From contig NC_073630.1 in the NCBI RefSeq assembly GCF_029407905.1, forward strand, positions 33,205,001 through 33,269,000: DNA of 64,000 nucleotides, read 5' to 3'. Source of the DNA: Bubalus kerabau. Taxonomy: Eukaryota; Chordata; Mammalia; Artiodactyla; Bovidae. Below the pieces are notes generated by a model. The model did not search any database. It was not told the DNA's origin and saw only the letters and a list, made by a program, of their open reading frames with translations. A program made the translations under genes and the position numbers. This document shows positions 23,567 to 36,200 of this stretch, piece after piece (the stretch's first letter is position 1; every line of letters begins with the position of its first letter).

Positions 23567-23697
23567 TCCCTCATGGTCCAGTGGCTAAAACTCTGCATTC
23601 CCAATCTGGGCATGTGGGACAGGTTCGATCCATGGTCAGGTAACTAGATCCCACATGCCACAACTAAGACCCAGCATAACCAAATAAATATTTTTTT
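23567..23697 (+). mobile_element. CHR-type SINE, short form
   Basis: A tRNA-like head (CATGGTCCAGTGGCTAAAAC, CAGGTTCGATCCATGGTCAG) and a short body ending in CAAATAAATA. It lies just downstream of the ZGRF1 stop codon and may be inside its 3' UTR. Confidence 0.75.
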
Positions 23698-23706
23698 AAA
23701 GGAAGT

Positions 23707-23712
23707 TTTATT
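23707..23712 (-). terminator. ZGRF1: Candidate ZGRF1 polyadenylation signal
   Basis: The first canonical minus-strand AATAAA after the ZGRF1 stop codon, about 400 bases downstream. Weaker variants lie nearer: AGTAAA at 24019-24014 and TATAAA at 23959-23954. Which one is used cannot be decided from the sequence. Confidence 0.3.
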
Positions 23713-24113
23713 GTGAATATGTTTTTACTTACAGAATGATAGGGCATTATATTTCTTAAGATTCTGATAGCACTGTAGTTCAGAAAGGAGTATATTGGTA
23801 TAACTGTGTAGATGCATTTTAAAAGATGAGTTTTTGAGATAATCACTTATTTTTGAAGTAACATCCCCAAAAAAGCTTTTTCCTGCTCCTTGAAAAATTC
23901 ATTTCTTTAGAAACAGAGCCATAATTTTCAGAAAGAATTTCTATTGGTGAGATTTTATAGTTCCTTCAACATTTGCCTATCTTAAGTAATTACACTTTTT
24001 ATGAAGAGCAGATTTTACTTATATTTAAATCCTTTTTTCCCCCCAATTACAAGGGTTAGGGAGTAATAAAAATATACAAATGTACAGTGTAAAATGAATT
24101 TGAACTTTACAAA

Positions 24114-24274
24114 CTATACCATGTCTTTTTGTGAATAAGATTTTTTATCTGTCAATTTATCTTTTTCAGCCTTTTTCTTCTGTTTTTCTTCTGCTTGTTT
24201 TTCAAGATAATCTTTAAGGAGATGGTCCAGTTGTGGTTCATACTGGCTTGCATGTTGCAATCCACCTTCCCTCC
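24114..24274 (-). CDS. ZGRF1: ZGRF1 last coding exon w24
   Basis: 161 bases ending in TAG at 24116-24114. Codes REGGLQHASQYEPQLDHLLK and a Lys/Glu-rich C-terminus (EKQAEEKQKKKAEKDK). Acceptor TCTTTTTAAG|GG. Confidence 0.93.
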
Positions 24275-27200
24275 CTTAAAAAGATACAAAACATGAGACA
24301 ACTATATTTTACAGTGGTGTCCATTTCATCATTTCATTCATCACCTATAGTGGCAAATTCAGAGTAGTTCCTACCCGAAACACCCCAGGCACTAACACAA
24401 AAGTCAGTTTTAATTCAAAATGCTTGAATTAAATACATTTTTGTTTTACCTTCACAGTGTTGGATCACACGCCCCCATAGTCGATTTTTCCTCAGACAGG
24501 CTAAATTTCCTACAATCAACAAATGCCTCCTTCCTCTGGTCAATGCAACATTCATTCTTTTTTCTGAATCAATAAATCCTACTTGTCTGGTCCTTACACA
24601 GGACAGAATAATGATCTCCTTTTCAGCTCCCTGAAAAGCATCTACTGTGGACACCTGCACAGCTTTCATGTTGGGATGGTCGAAGTCCGCCGCACTGAGT
24701 AGATGACAGAGCTAGAGGAAAGATGGCAAGAATCACACAGTGCAGAGCGTCTTCATGAAGAACCTACACCTCTCCACCTGCCCCTGGCAGCCTTTATCAT
24801 TTAACTAATAGTGGGCAATTTTCATTTTGTTATTACTCACAGATTTAGTTAGTTTCTGAAATGATAAATAACTAGATGATAATATAAGTTGCAAAGCAAA
24901 ATCAAAGTGGTGATTTATCTATTGCTGGGAACTCATCTGGATATGCTAATTTAGAGTTGATAAACTAATAATGAAACATGAAAAATCCTAAAAGTAAATT
25001 AATATAAATTAAAACTAGTTAGAAGTAACTGGCTGTGAGTAGATTAATATCTGGGATCTATCTTTGATTTACTGATAAAATATAACAATAGTGAAAGAAC
25101 ATTTTGGAAAACAGATTCAATCCCATCTGTCCCAAAACACAAAGCATACACCGTATTTCCTTCCCTCTAATTTGTTTATTTGCATTTTTGCCCCAACAGC
25201 TGTAAACGGAATTTAATTACACCTTGTTAGGTTTACATCTAATTATATAGAAAAAAGCCACAGTAGACAAAAATCTAAATGCTGATTTTTAATACCTTAA
25301 AGTCCTAAAAGCTTTTCTAGCACCAAACCAATACAACCTGAAGCACGATGAATGTAATACCAAATAATATAATATGAAATTATAATATTTAATAATGATA
25401 AGTATCATCATATGTAGTACGGACCTTGTACATCTGGGATTTGTATAATGTTATCACCCCAATCATGGAGCCCGCTATTCCACTCGCAATCAGTGATTGA
25501 ATCAACTTGAGTGTAAAAGCAGCTTCTGCCACATTATGAAAGCTGTTACCTCTTTCAATCTGGAATAAGAAACAGAACCTAGATTATATTTCCCAGAAAT
25601 GATACAGAAAGTCCAAGAAAATCATACAGACAACAATACAATTAAAACAGGAAACTAAACTGTGTTGACTCTTATCAACATTAATGTTATTTACCTGTTC
25701 CAGTCCTTTTATGTTATAGAAACACAGAGTTGGGAGCCATTCCAGTAAAGGGCTCCTCTCTGTTTCGGAAATGCCATTCATGAGATTTCCTTCATAAAAC
25801 AGATCATTAGCAATAGCGCTGATTGTGGGGTGACAACGGTACTGAGTTCTCAACAGAATTGGCTTGTGGCCCTAAGAAATTTAAGTACAGAAAAATAAGG
25901 AATTAAAACATTTTTTTTCCTTAGGGGAAAAAATCCACAATAATATTTTAAAGTTTAAAATTACTGCCATATTGTGCCCTTAGTAAATAAATTACAACCA
26001 TGATAAAATGGACTATAAATAAATAGAACTTTAAAAAAATTTAATAAAAATATTTTCATAGTAAACTTTTTATATTAAAATTATAAAACAAACAAATCTT
26101 AGACTAATAAATTTGGTATCTAACATTATACCTTCAGAACTTATGTGGAGTTGGCCTAACACTAAATTGAAAAGCAATCTTTAAAAACAAATCAGAAATT
26201 GTTGGTGATTACCCATTAACTTTCCTCCTTGGGTACAAGTTATTTTTCACTCTGAATCTTCAAACAAGTTTCCAATTTTTAACACGTCATAAACTAATTC
26301 CCATCTATTTCAGGGCTCTCCTGGTCTTTATTTGCAAAATGTTCTATAATATTGTTTGAACATTTTGAAAAGTTACAAGGTACTCTGATAATAATATGTA
26401 ATAAAATGCAGGGTTAGTGATCACATGGACAAAAGGGAAAAATAAAAATCAATTCCCAAAACTCTTTTAGGGCATAAATTTATGAACAGACAACCCACCA
26501 AATGGAAGAAAATATTTACAAATCATTTATCTGATAAGGAATTAATATCCAAAATACATAAAGAACCCCTACAACTGAACAACAAAAACAACCCAATTCA
26601 AAAATAGGCAAAGGGCTTGAACAGGCATTTTTCCAAAGATAAGTGCATGAAAGATGCACAACATCATTATACATTAGGGAAAACACAATGAGATACCGCT
26701 TCACACCTATTAAGATAGCTCTTTATTTTTTAAAAATGAAAAATAACATTATGGTAAAGATGTGGAGGAATTAGAACTCTTGCACATTGCTGTTGGGAAT
26801 GTACAATGGTACAGCTGCTATGGAAAACAGTTTGCAGTTTCTCAAAAGTTGGATATAGAAATAGCATCAGACCCAGCAGTTGCACTGGAGCTGTACAACA
26901 GTGGACATGGATAAGAGAAACGTTATAGACTTTTTATTTTATAGCAAAATCAATATACTTACTACCCACTACTAAAATTCACAGAGGAAAGATTCATTTT
27001 ATTGTTAGATTATTAGTATTCTCCTTATCTTTAAGATGAGTACTTTCTAAAGGACTCCAATTAAAATAATTTTAGGGCAAGGACCTGGTCTTTTCCTAAA
27101 TATATTTTATTTTCTATCATTTATAATCAATAAATGATAACTGTATGAATTTAGAAGTAGTACCATTAAGCAGAGTCGGTCAAAAAGAGTTTGTTCCAGT

Positions 27201-30200
27201 CCATTATCATGAGCTGCATCAGAACCCTGAATAGTAGGAGGAAGCTGTTTGGGATCTCCAACAAGTATCAGCTTTTCACACTCAAACCTAAAACAAAATT
27301 CTACAAATTAATCTAAGCAACGAGAAAAATATGCATTAACAAAATTTACTGCACTATTTTCTAAAATGTATTTCAAAGAATCTGAATACCATGAAATGTA
27401 CTGAGAACATACAAGGCTTAATAGTGCTACTAGGTGTATTCAAAGGCTTTAAAAAGTTATGCAGTAAGTAAAGAATCCTCTACATAACTTCACTTGTCTC
27501 CACATAAAACCTATTAAGTGTCCCCTGCCTTGGCAAGGAATCAGTATTTCACAGAACACACTTTGAGAATAATGATTTTTAGAATCTATAAACTTAAGAC
27601 TTAAAAACTTTCTTAGAAGTCATTTAGCTTAAACTTTTGTTTTAGAGATGAAGCCTATTAGGTTCTCATGGGTTAAATGTCTTTTTAAATAGGAGTAATA
27701 TATAGTGGGGGAAAATCCAAGTTTTGTAGAAAAACCTATATGCAAGTTTTAGCTCTATTATAGTCTATGGACACAGCAAGTTATTTAATCTCTACAGTGT
27801 CAGTATGTTTATCAGTAACCTTGATATAATAATACCTTGCATGGCTGTTGTAAGCATTTAAGCATGTAATGTGTTTAGTATACAGTAGATGCTCCACAAA
27901 TATTGCTCCTCTACCCTCTACGCAGGGCCTTACTCTCTCCATCCCTGGCTCTTGATTAGGGTGACCAACTGGTCCTGGTGCCCATGATGTCCCAGTTTAA
28001 ACCCTGAAAGCCCCCTGATGCAGGAACCTCCCAAGTCTCAGCCAGAGCATGACAGTTGATGCCCTCCTCCCTCATCCTTTACGCCTGGGGAAAAAGATCT
28101 GTAAATTCACCAAAATAATTGTGTGCTTTATTTTAAAAGTGTTTGTTAATGTTACATCCCCATTTTTTTTAAGGGAAGAAACCCCATACTTTTGGTTATG
28201 ATGTGTAGAGATTTATTGCCATATATATTGCATCAAAATATATTAACATGAAAGTACTGGTGAAGTAAAATCTTTCTTGTGTATTTTCAACACTTGTAAA
28301 CTGGAAATCAGAAGATTAAACATTTACTATAAAGAAGGAAAACGCAAAACAACAAAGGGGGACAGAACAAGGCCTAGGACTCGAGCCCATTAGTCTGGTC
28401 TAGTTTAGCACACCCTCCTCTGCCTTTAGGATTCCTCAGAAAAAGACGCTTTAAAAGCAGTGTTTCAAAAAAAAAAAAGCAGCGTTTCAATGGGCTGAGA
28501 CAGCTTAGAAGATTTCATAGTTTCCTACATTTTAGTAGATAATTTTTCATTTTCAACTTATTTTTCTTTATATATGTTATCTACTTTCATAATCTGAAAA
28601 CTATTTTCGAACCTAAACACTGGAATTATATCAAGGTAAGAACTAAAGAACATTCTTCAGTAGAGTTAGGTTCTTAAACTGTGACTAAAGAGGCACCTTT
28701 AATCTGGTTAAGATATCTGCATGTTCCAACAGAATCTAGCACTAGAACTTTCAAGGCTTTTATGAATTATGTGATTCAGGTGTCTAAACTGTCATCTAAC
28801 CAAATTTTGATATACTAACTCCTCCCCCCCTCAAATTTCCTTTCACATTCTTTTAAAGAATCAGTTTAGTACTTGAATTGCTAGGAACTGTCACAAAAGT
28901 TTGGTAAGAGTTTGAACTGAGGAAATGTTTGAAATAACTGTAACATCCGAGAGTCTTTGGAAAAGAACCTTTTAGGTTACCTTGCAATGGGAAGGAGAGA
29001 AGCCGGTTCTGTCATTTGACTACACTCATCCAGGACAACCACAGGGAATTTGAGATCATTCATGCATGGGAATGGGCAGGCTGCACAGGTAACTCCAACT
29101 ACTCGAACCTTCATTGTAATGAGAATGTTATTAACAACTATTAAACAAAAGAATATACTTACCAAAGAACTTGTAGGCTAAAACCATAAATGAGCTAGTC
29201 CTAATTTAATCACCACCAATCAGAAAATAGGCCCCTTGACATCTACGTTTTCATTATTCCCACATAAGGAATTCCTCTTAAAAGAATTTTATTTATGAAC
29301 AAGTGACGCCAATGAGCAATAGATTATAGTAACATATCAGTATGTTGGACAAGGATGTAAAATAAGTGTGTGTGTGCTAGTCACTCAGTCGTGTCCGACT
29401 CTTTGCAACCCCATGGACTGCAGCCCACCAGGCTCTTCTGTCCATGGAATTCTCCAGGCAAGAATACTGGAGTGGGTTGCCATTCTCTTCTATAGGGGAT
29501 CTTCCCAAGTCAGGGATCAAACCCTGGTCTCCTGCATTGCAGGCAGATTCTTTACCGTCTGAGCCACCAGAGAAGCCCAAGTAGTTCACATAAATGACTA
29601 ATTTGCACTAGCTGAGTGTAGTCAAACTAAGCCCTTCTGGATTTGGTTGGGGAAAAAGGAGGGAAGTTAAGTCCATACTTGTGATAATAACAAGCTAGTC
29701 TGAAGCATTTTGAGGACTCCTGGAACCAAAACTTATTGTAGACATTGTTATTTCCAATTTTCTCTCCTTCACCATGAGAGTATTTATTACTCATCCACAC
29801 CCTTAACTGTATGACTTTGCAGTGCTTCCCCCCAGAGAAGTAGGTGAAGTATATTTCCCAGCCCCACTGACGCTGGGCTTGGTCATATGACCTGTTACAG
29901 CAAAAGGAATCTTAGCAGACATGCTATGAACAAAAGCTTTACATGTATCTATATGATCCAGCCTGCCCTCCTGCACTTCTGCCATCTGTCAGGAGAGGGC
30001 CATCATGCCACAGACAACTGTTCTCAGAACGAGAGGTTTGACCTACACCAACTGACCTGCAGAATCACTGAATCATTAAATTTGTTGTCTTTAGTTACTG
30101 AGATTCTGTTCGTTAAGCAATGGTATTTCAGCAGTAGCTCACTGAAACGGTGCCAAGCACGCTGATTGTCCCAAATCTCTTGCAGAAAGTGACCCATGTC

Positions 30201-33200
30201 CACACTGTCCAACAAGTGGACAACCTCCTTTCCTTCCACTCCCTTTTCTTCTCCCATGCTTTGTTTTATAGGAGAAAGCTACTGAAGACTTCTTTCCTCA
30301 AAGCTGACACCCTGTCTTGAGTCAGAACTTGACAAAGGCGATGATGCTACTTGCTACAGCCAGAGACCCTGTGTGTCCAATGTGGCTCCCAATACCTGGG
30401 ATCCATGGTCTGAGCCTCCCAGGTTCTTGGACAGATTTTAAACAGACCCTGAAGGGCTTGGTTTTCTAGGAAAGCATCAAAGATAAAATTCACTTGGATA
30501 TTTTGCCCAGTGTCAATAAAATAAAACATGGATTGCATAGACAGGCACACTTTAGTTGAATCTAAGCTATCATAGTTGGTTTTTTTTTAATTTACTTAAG
30601 GGAAATAAAATAGGAATAATATTCCTCTCAATAGGAATAAAAATAACATAAATTGTATACATAAATTAAAGAAATAAACAACTGACGCTGTTTCCTCTCA
30701 CCTGTTTCAGCAGGGTTTTATTGGTCCCCAGTTTATGCTGCTCAATACTTTTCCTCACGTAGACTCTTTCCACAGGAGTCAAGTCTTCCTTCATGAGTGC
30801 ATGCAGTTCCTTTAATTGCTCATTTTCATTTTCTGAGCCAGCATACAAACTTAAAAAACAATGACATAAAAGAATACCCTTTTATTCTATTTTAGTAGTA
30901 TCACAAAAAAGCAAAACACAAGAGTTCCTAAATTAACACCAAGAAAAAGGCTTTCTCTAGTCTTCTTCAAAAACCAAACTTAAGGTAAGAGTTATGTAAA
31001 ATTATACGTCTGTGCACATTCTGTGACTTTTGGAATTTGGCATTCTTACCTGTAAGGTAAAACTGGCTTGGCAATCTTTCTGACACTCCCAACTCTGACA
31101 AACTTTTCAAATCCAAGACTAAGAAGCCTTTAAAGAAAACAGGGTGAAACAGATTGACTATTTAGAAAACAGAATCTAAAACAAACTTTCATATAATATA
31201 CACATTATTAAAATAACTTTGTGTAACAATATATTTTATAGTTATGTAGTTTAATGTGAAATGCCTAAACTCAAAGGCAATGCAGCTGAAAAACTTTTTA
31301 TAAAATGTGTTTCAGAGAATTTTAAAAGTATGTATTATCTTATGTTGAGGGCTCATGAAATGTTCATAAAATACTGATGTTAGAATTTATCACAAATAAA
31401 ATTGCCCTAGGGACTCCCTGACAATCTACTGATCAAGACTCTGTGCTCTCACTGCTGTGGCCCAGTTCCATCCCTAGTTGAGGAATTATAGAAGATCCTA
31501 CAAGCCGCATGGCATGGCCAAAAAAAAACCCCACAAAAATAAACAAAAAAGACAAAACTGCCCTAAAGACATCATGGAAAGCAATAGCTACCATATTTTT
31601 AGCATCAAGACTTAGTGGGAAGAGTGTTAGCCTCTTTATATACGTTGCCTTGATAATTTAATACTCCTTACAGCTCTGCACGATATCTCATCTTAGAGAT
31701 GAGGAACTGAAACTCAGAGCTCTAAGTCAGGTATTTTGCTAAGTCAGGCCACATGGCTAATAAGTGAGGCAATCATGAATCAAACCTGGGCAAGTCTGTC
31801 TACCTCCAAAAGATACAGGTGACTGTTCTTCCACATCCATGACCCCCTAGTAAGGGCTTTGTGCAGCTGCAGCCCTCAGCTCCCTTCCTTCTTACGTATC
31901 TTACAGCTCCTGCTTTATGTGAGGAACGGAGGAGGGACTCACTGAACATCCGGACTTCTGAAACATCTATCACCTCAAATGGGGGATAAAGAACTGGAAA
32001 ACGAAAGAAACTATGGCTCTCCAAACATCGTTTTCCTAGATAATCTTGAAGCAATTTGTTTAATGTCAAGCAATACATGAACAGACTTCAGGTTTTGTAC
32101 TTTTTTAGTTTTTATCTTGGATAATAGCTATTTTTCAGTCTGAAAAACTAGTTTATATATTTTTTTCAATATAAGTGTGTTAATTCTATGAGAACACTGT
32201 AGTATCCTCATCATGGAGCAAAAAATATTTTATTTCTTCTTAAGAAATTCTTCATCCTATTCTGTCCATTGCAGTTGAAATGCGTTATCCAAGTACATAG
32301 CTAAATGTCAGTTTAGTGTGAAGAAATGTCTGGGTCCAGCTTACATGCAGTTGGGATAAATACAGATCTTAACTGCAGTCCACAGTCCTCAGGCCCTCAT
32401 CAAAGGCTTAAGCATCAAAGAATCTCTTCTGTGTTTTTTGTTACCTTCCATAGTCAGTCCTCAATCTTCTAGCTTCTTGATTTTTCTCTACTAAACAGAT
32501 CAGAGTTAAATTTTTATCTCAAGCTAAGCAATCTAAAGTTCTTTCCAGTTTGTCCCCAAGTAACTGCTCATTATCCTGAGTCAAAAAATGTCCTCAGCCA
32601 CCGTTTTAGATTACTTAGAATAGTACACACAGGTAGAACTTGCCTAGAGGGCAATCTATCAAGAAGCTTTAAAATGTTCATATCTTTTGTTCTAGGCCTA
32701 GGTTTGTCCTCAGAAAAGAATCAAAAATGGAGACAAAGATTTATGTTTAAGGATCTTGGTTACAATATTATTTATAATAGCAAAAGCTTGGAAAGACCTT
32801 ACTGATCAAAAATTGTTTATAGTACAAAAATTGTTTATAGATCAAAAATCATGACATATAATAGAGCTATGAAAATTTTGGTTTCTAAGATTTAATACCA
32901 TAAAGAAATAATCTTTGAGTAAAAAAAAAGCAGGACACAAAACAAACAGTATATACTGTTGAAAACTAAATTTGGAAAACAAAATGAATGTGTGTGTATG
33001 TATTGAAAGTCTGTAAAGAAATATAATAAAATGTTGCTGCTGCTGCTAAGTCACTTCAGTCATGTCCGACTCTGTGCGACCCCATAGACAGCAGCCCACC
33101 AGGCTCCCCCGTCCCTGGGATTCTCCAGGCAAGAACACTGGAGTGGGTTGCCATTTCCTTCTCTAATGCATGAAAGTGAAAAGTGAAAGTGAAGTCGCTC

Positions 33201-36200
33201 AGTCGTGTCCGACTCTTCGCAACCCCATGGACTGTAGCCTACCAGGCTCCTCCGTCCATGGGATTTTCCAGGCAAGAGCACTGGAGTGGGGTGCCATTGA
33301 GGTCTGCATATTTTCTACTATACCCATTACCTAATGCAATTATAAAAGTTAATTTTTAAAAAGGCTATACTTATAAATAATGGATTATTTCCCCTAATCA
33401 AGCTTTATCATTTATGTTGAAATTCAGATCATTAAACATTGGAATACTGGTAAAACATTATGTAATACCTTCTTTGCATTTTTAATAAAATCTTACACAA
33501 AAATTTTATCCTGTGTAACAGACTGCACTATTGCTTCCACGAAACAGCAAGAGGCTAACCTTTTAATTTGTAAGTAGGAAAAAAGATCAGGCTTCCCTGG
33601 TGGCTCAGTAGTAAAGAATCTACCTGCCAATGCAGGAGACATGGGTTTAATCCCTGGGTTAAATCCCTAGAACAATGGATCGGGAAGATCCCCTGGAGAA
33701 GGAAATGGCAACCCACTCCAGTATTCTTGCCTGGAAAATCCCATGGACAGAGGAGCCTGGTGGGCTACAGTCCATGAGGTCATAAAGAGCTGGATACAAC
33801 TTAGTAACTAAACAACAGCAACAAGGAAAAAAATCAGATACAAAACCTGATGATTTGGCACAAGGATGGGATAAAGGTAAAACTAAAGGTGGATCCCTCT
33901 TATTGAAACCAAAACATAATTTAATCAAACTGTTCAGCTATTTTAGTATTATGTGTTCATACAGGCAGGTAGATGAGAGAATAACCTGTAACTTGGTTCT
34001 GCAATTTCAGCCTACTTTCAAAGTAGCCACGCTAAGTTCCTGGGTCAGAGACAAAGGACTTTTATTCGTGGCATAGGAAGCAGCATAGGCACTAACGTAT
34101 CTACAGTGGTTTCCTGTGGTCCCCAAGTCGTATGAGGAGACACAGAGAATCAGATGGACACCTGCCCTGCGTGGACTGAGCTGTAGGAAAGGAACACTGA
34201 GCGTGGACATCCACTATTTTTAAACAAGAAATCAGCAACTCTGCTCTTGGTCCTGGAGGGAGATATTACACCATCAGTGAAGGTTGCTTACTGCAAACAC
34301 AACCGGGAAAAACATGTTGGGTTAGAGTGGTCAGGGCATGCATGGTGGATTGCCTCCCCCAACAATATATGTCCTTGGCTAGATTTTTACATGAGTATCC
34401 CATCCTGTGTCAAAACTGTCAGGTTTCATATGTATTTTATCCTGCTTACAAACTATTAAGTCAGCCTCTTCCTATTTCATGGACTCTGGTTCTTGAGTCA
34501 GAGACAAAGGCCTTGCCTGTCCGGCATGCCCAGCACAAATGTGCATGGACATTCAGGGCCCATGGTAGACCGCCTCTCAACAACCACCTAAAACATCAAG
34601 CACTTAAATACTCCTGTCCTACCTACCCAAGAAGCACTCTGTCAACAGCTACATTAGTAGAAGAAGAAATCAGAAGTTTCCACGGTCTTGCATTTCCAAC
34701 TGTAAGAGCTTCACATTTTTCAAATAGTTGCACAAAAAACAAAATCACCACAGCCAGCAAGTAACTCTTTCCTGCTCCGAAAACGCCTAATTATTTTAAA
34801 GGGGGGGAAGAAAAGTAAAGGCAATATCGTAAATAAATTTCTGAAAAGCACACGAAATATCCATCCATCTCCCTCTCTCCTTCATTTAATTAATTTATTT
34901 AAAAATACTGCGTGCCCACCATGTGTTTAATTAGCACAAGGAGTACATGCATAGATAATCAAAAGACTTTCACATTTAACAAGACCACAGTCTACTTAGG
35001 AAGACAGACAAGTAAAGAACAATGATAAAACAGTACGGTTAAGCAACACTATTGGCATCATAGAAAGAACATCTCTCTTTCCTTTGGTGGAGATGGGAAT
35101 GCTTCCTGAAAATAAAAAGAATAGGAGAACTAAGTCTTCCAGGGTAAGATATCCCAACTCTTAAGGAAAGGATCATCCCAGGCAGAGATGTGACAAAGCA
35201 TGAAGCCGGTAAATATTTCTGTATGGCCTGTAACAAAAAGGCAAGAGAGGAGGTGGTCTGACAAAGAAGACAAGGGGATAAATCACAGAGTTTTGCGTGC
35301 TAAGGCTAAAAGTTTGAATTATATCTTAAAGGCCAATGGAAATCAATGAAGAATTTTAAGCAATGGAACTGATTTAATCAGATTATTATTATTATTTTTT
35401 TTTTTTTAAGAAAAACTACTTGAGTGAAGCCTGGCTTGTTGCAGTTCATGGGGTTGCCAAGAGTTGGATACAACTTAGCGACTGAACAACAACTTGAGTG
35501 AAAATATGAAAAAAGGAAAAAGGTAGATCAATTAGAAAGCTGTGTGAGATCATGGTAACGCATACATGCTAACTTTACTAAGTGCCTCCCATGTGCCAGG
35601 TACCATTCTGAGCTATTTATCTATTTAACATTTGATCCCCCAAACCTATGAGACAGATGCTATTATCAAACCTTATTTTACAGAGGAAGGAATTAAAGCT
35701 AAGAGAGCCCACACTCTCACTAACTAGGCGATATGGAGGTACGTTAAAGGCCTGGACTGAGTGGGTACAAATGGGTGGGAGAGGACAGAAAATATGAAAT
35801 GAAAATGAAATATCAATATGAAAAATAGGAAACTAGAAGTGACATCTCAGTGACTGATCTAATAGGGGGAAAGAAACAGTAAGACAGAGGGAGGACGGTT
35901 AAGAGAAAATCACTTAATCTAGAGAGAAAGATACTAAAGGGGATTCAGGTTTGAAATAATCTATTGAGTTATTCTGGAATCTTGTTGGACTAGGAAATTA
36001 CAAAGGTGCAGATTGAGTGACACAAGCTTATATAACAATGTATTTACTAGAACTGTTTTCTTTCCTGCTTCTTACCATGTATGATCGTGATAGGGAGGGT
36101 ATGAATTGCCAGTTCCTTCGCTTCTTCAACACTCTGGTGTGATGCCATCATTTGAGCTATCTGAATTAGAGCTGCAGCTTGATCCTTGTTTAACTTGTGC

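Noticed and set aside
31800..32078. Possible extra ZGRF1 exon (92-codon frame)
   Set aside because: Exons w16 and w17 already join in phase and complete the helicase motif order; no matching splice pair was seen.
34327..34764. Plus-strand 145-codon frame
   Set aside because: Its second half is the antisense of ZGRF1 exon w16, which carries the Walker A motif.
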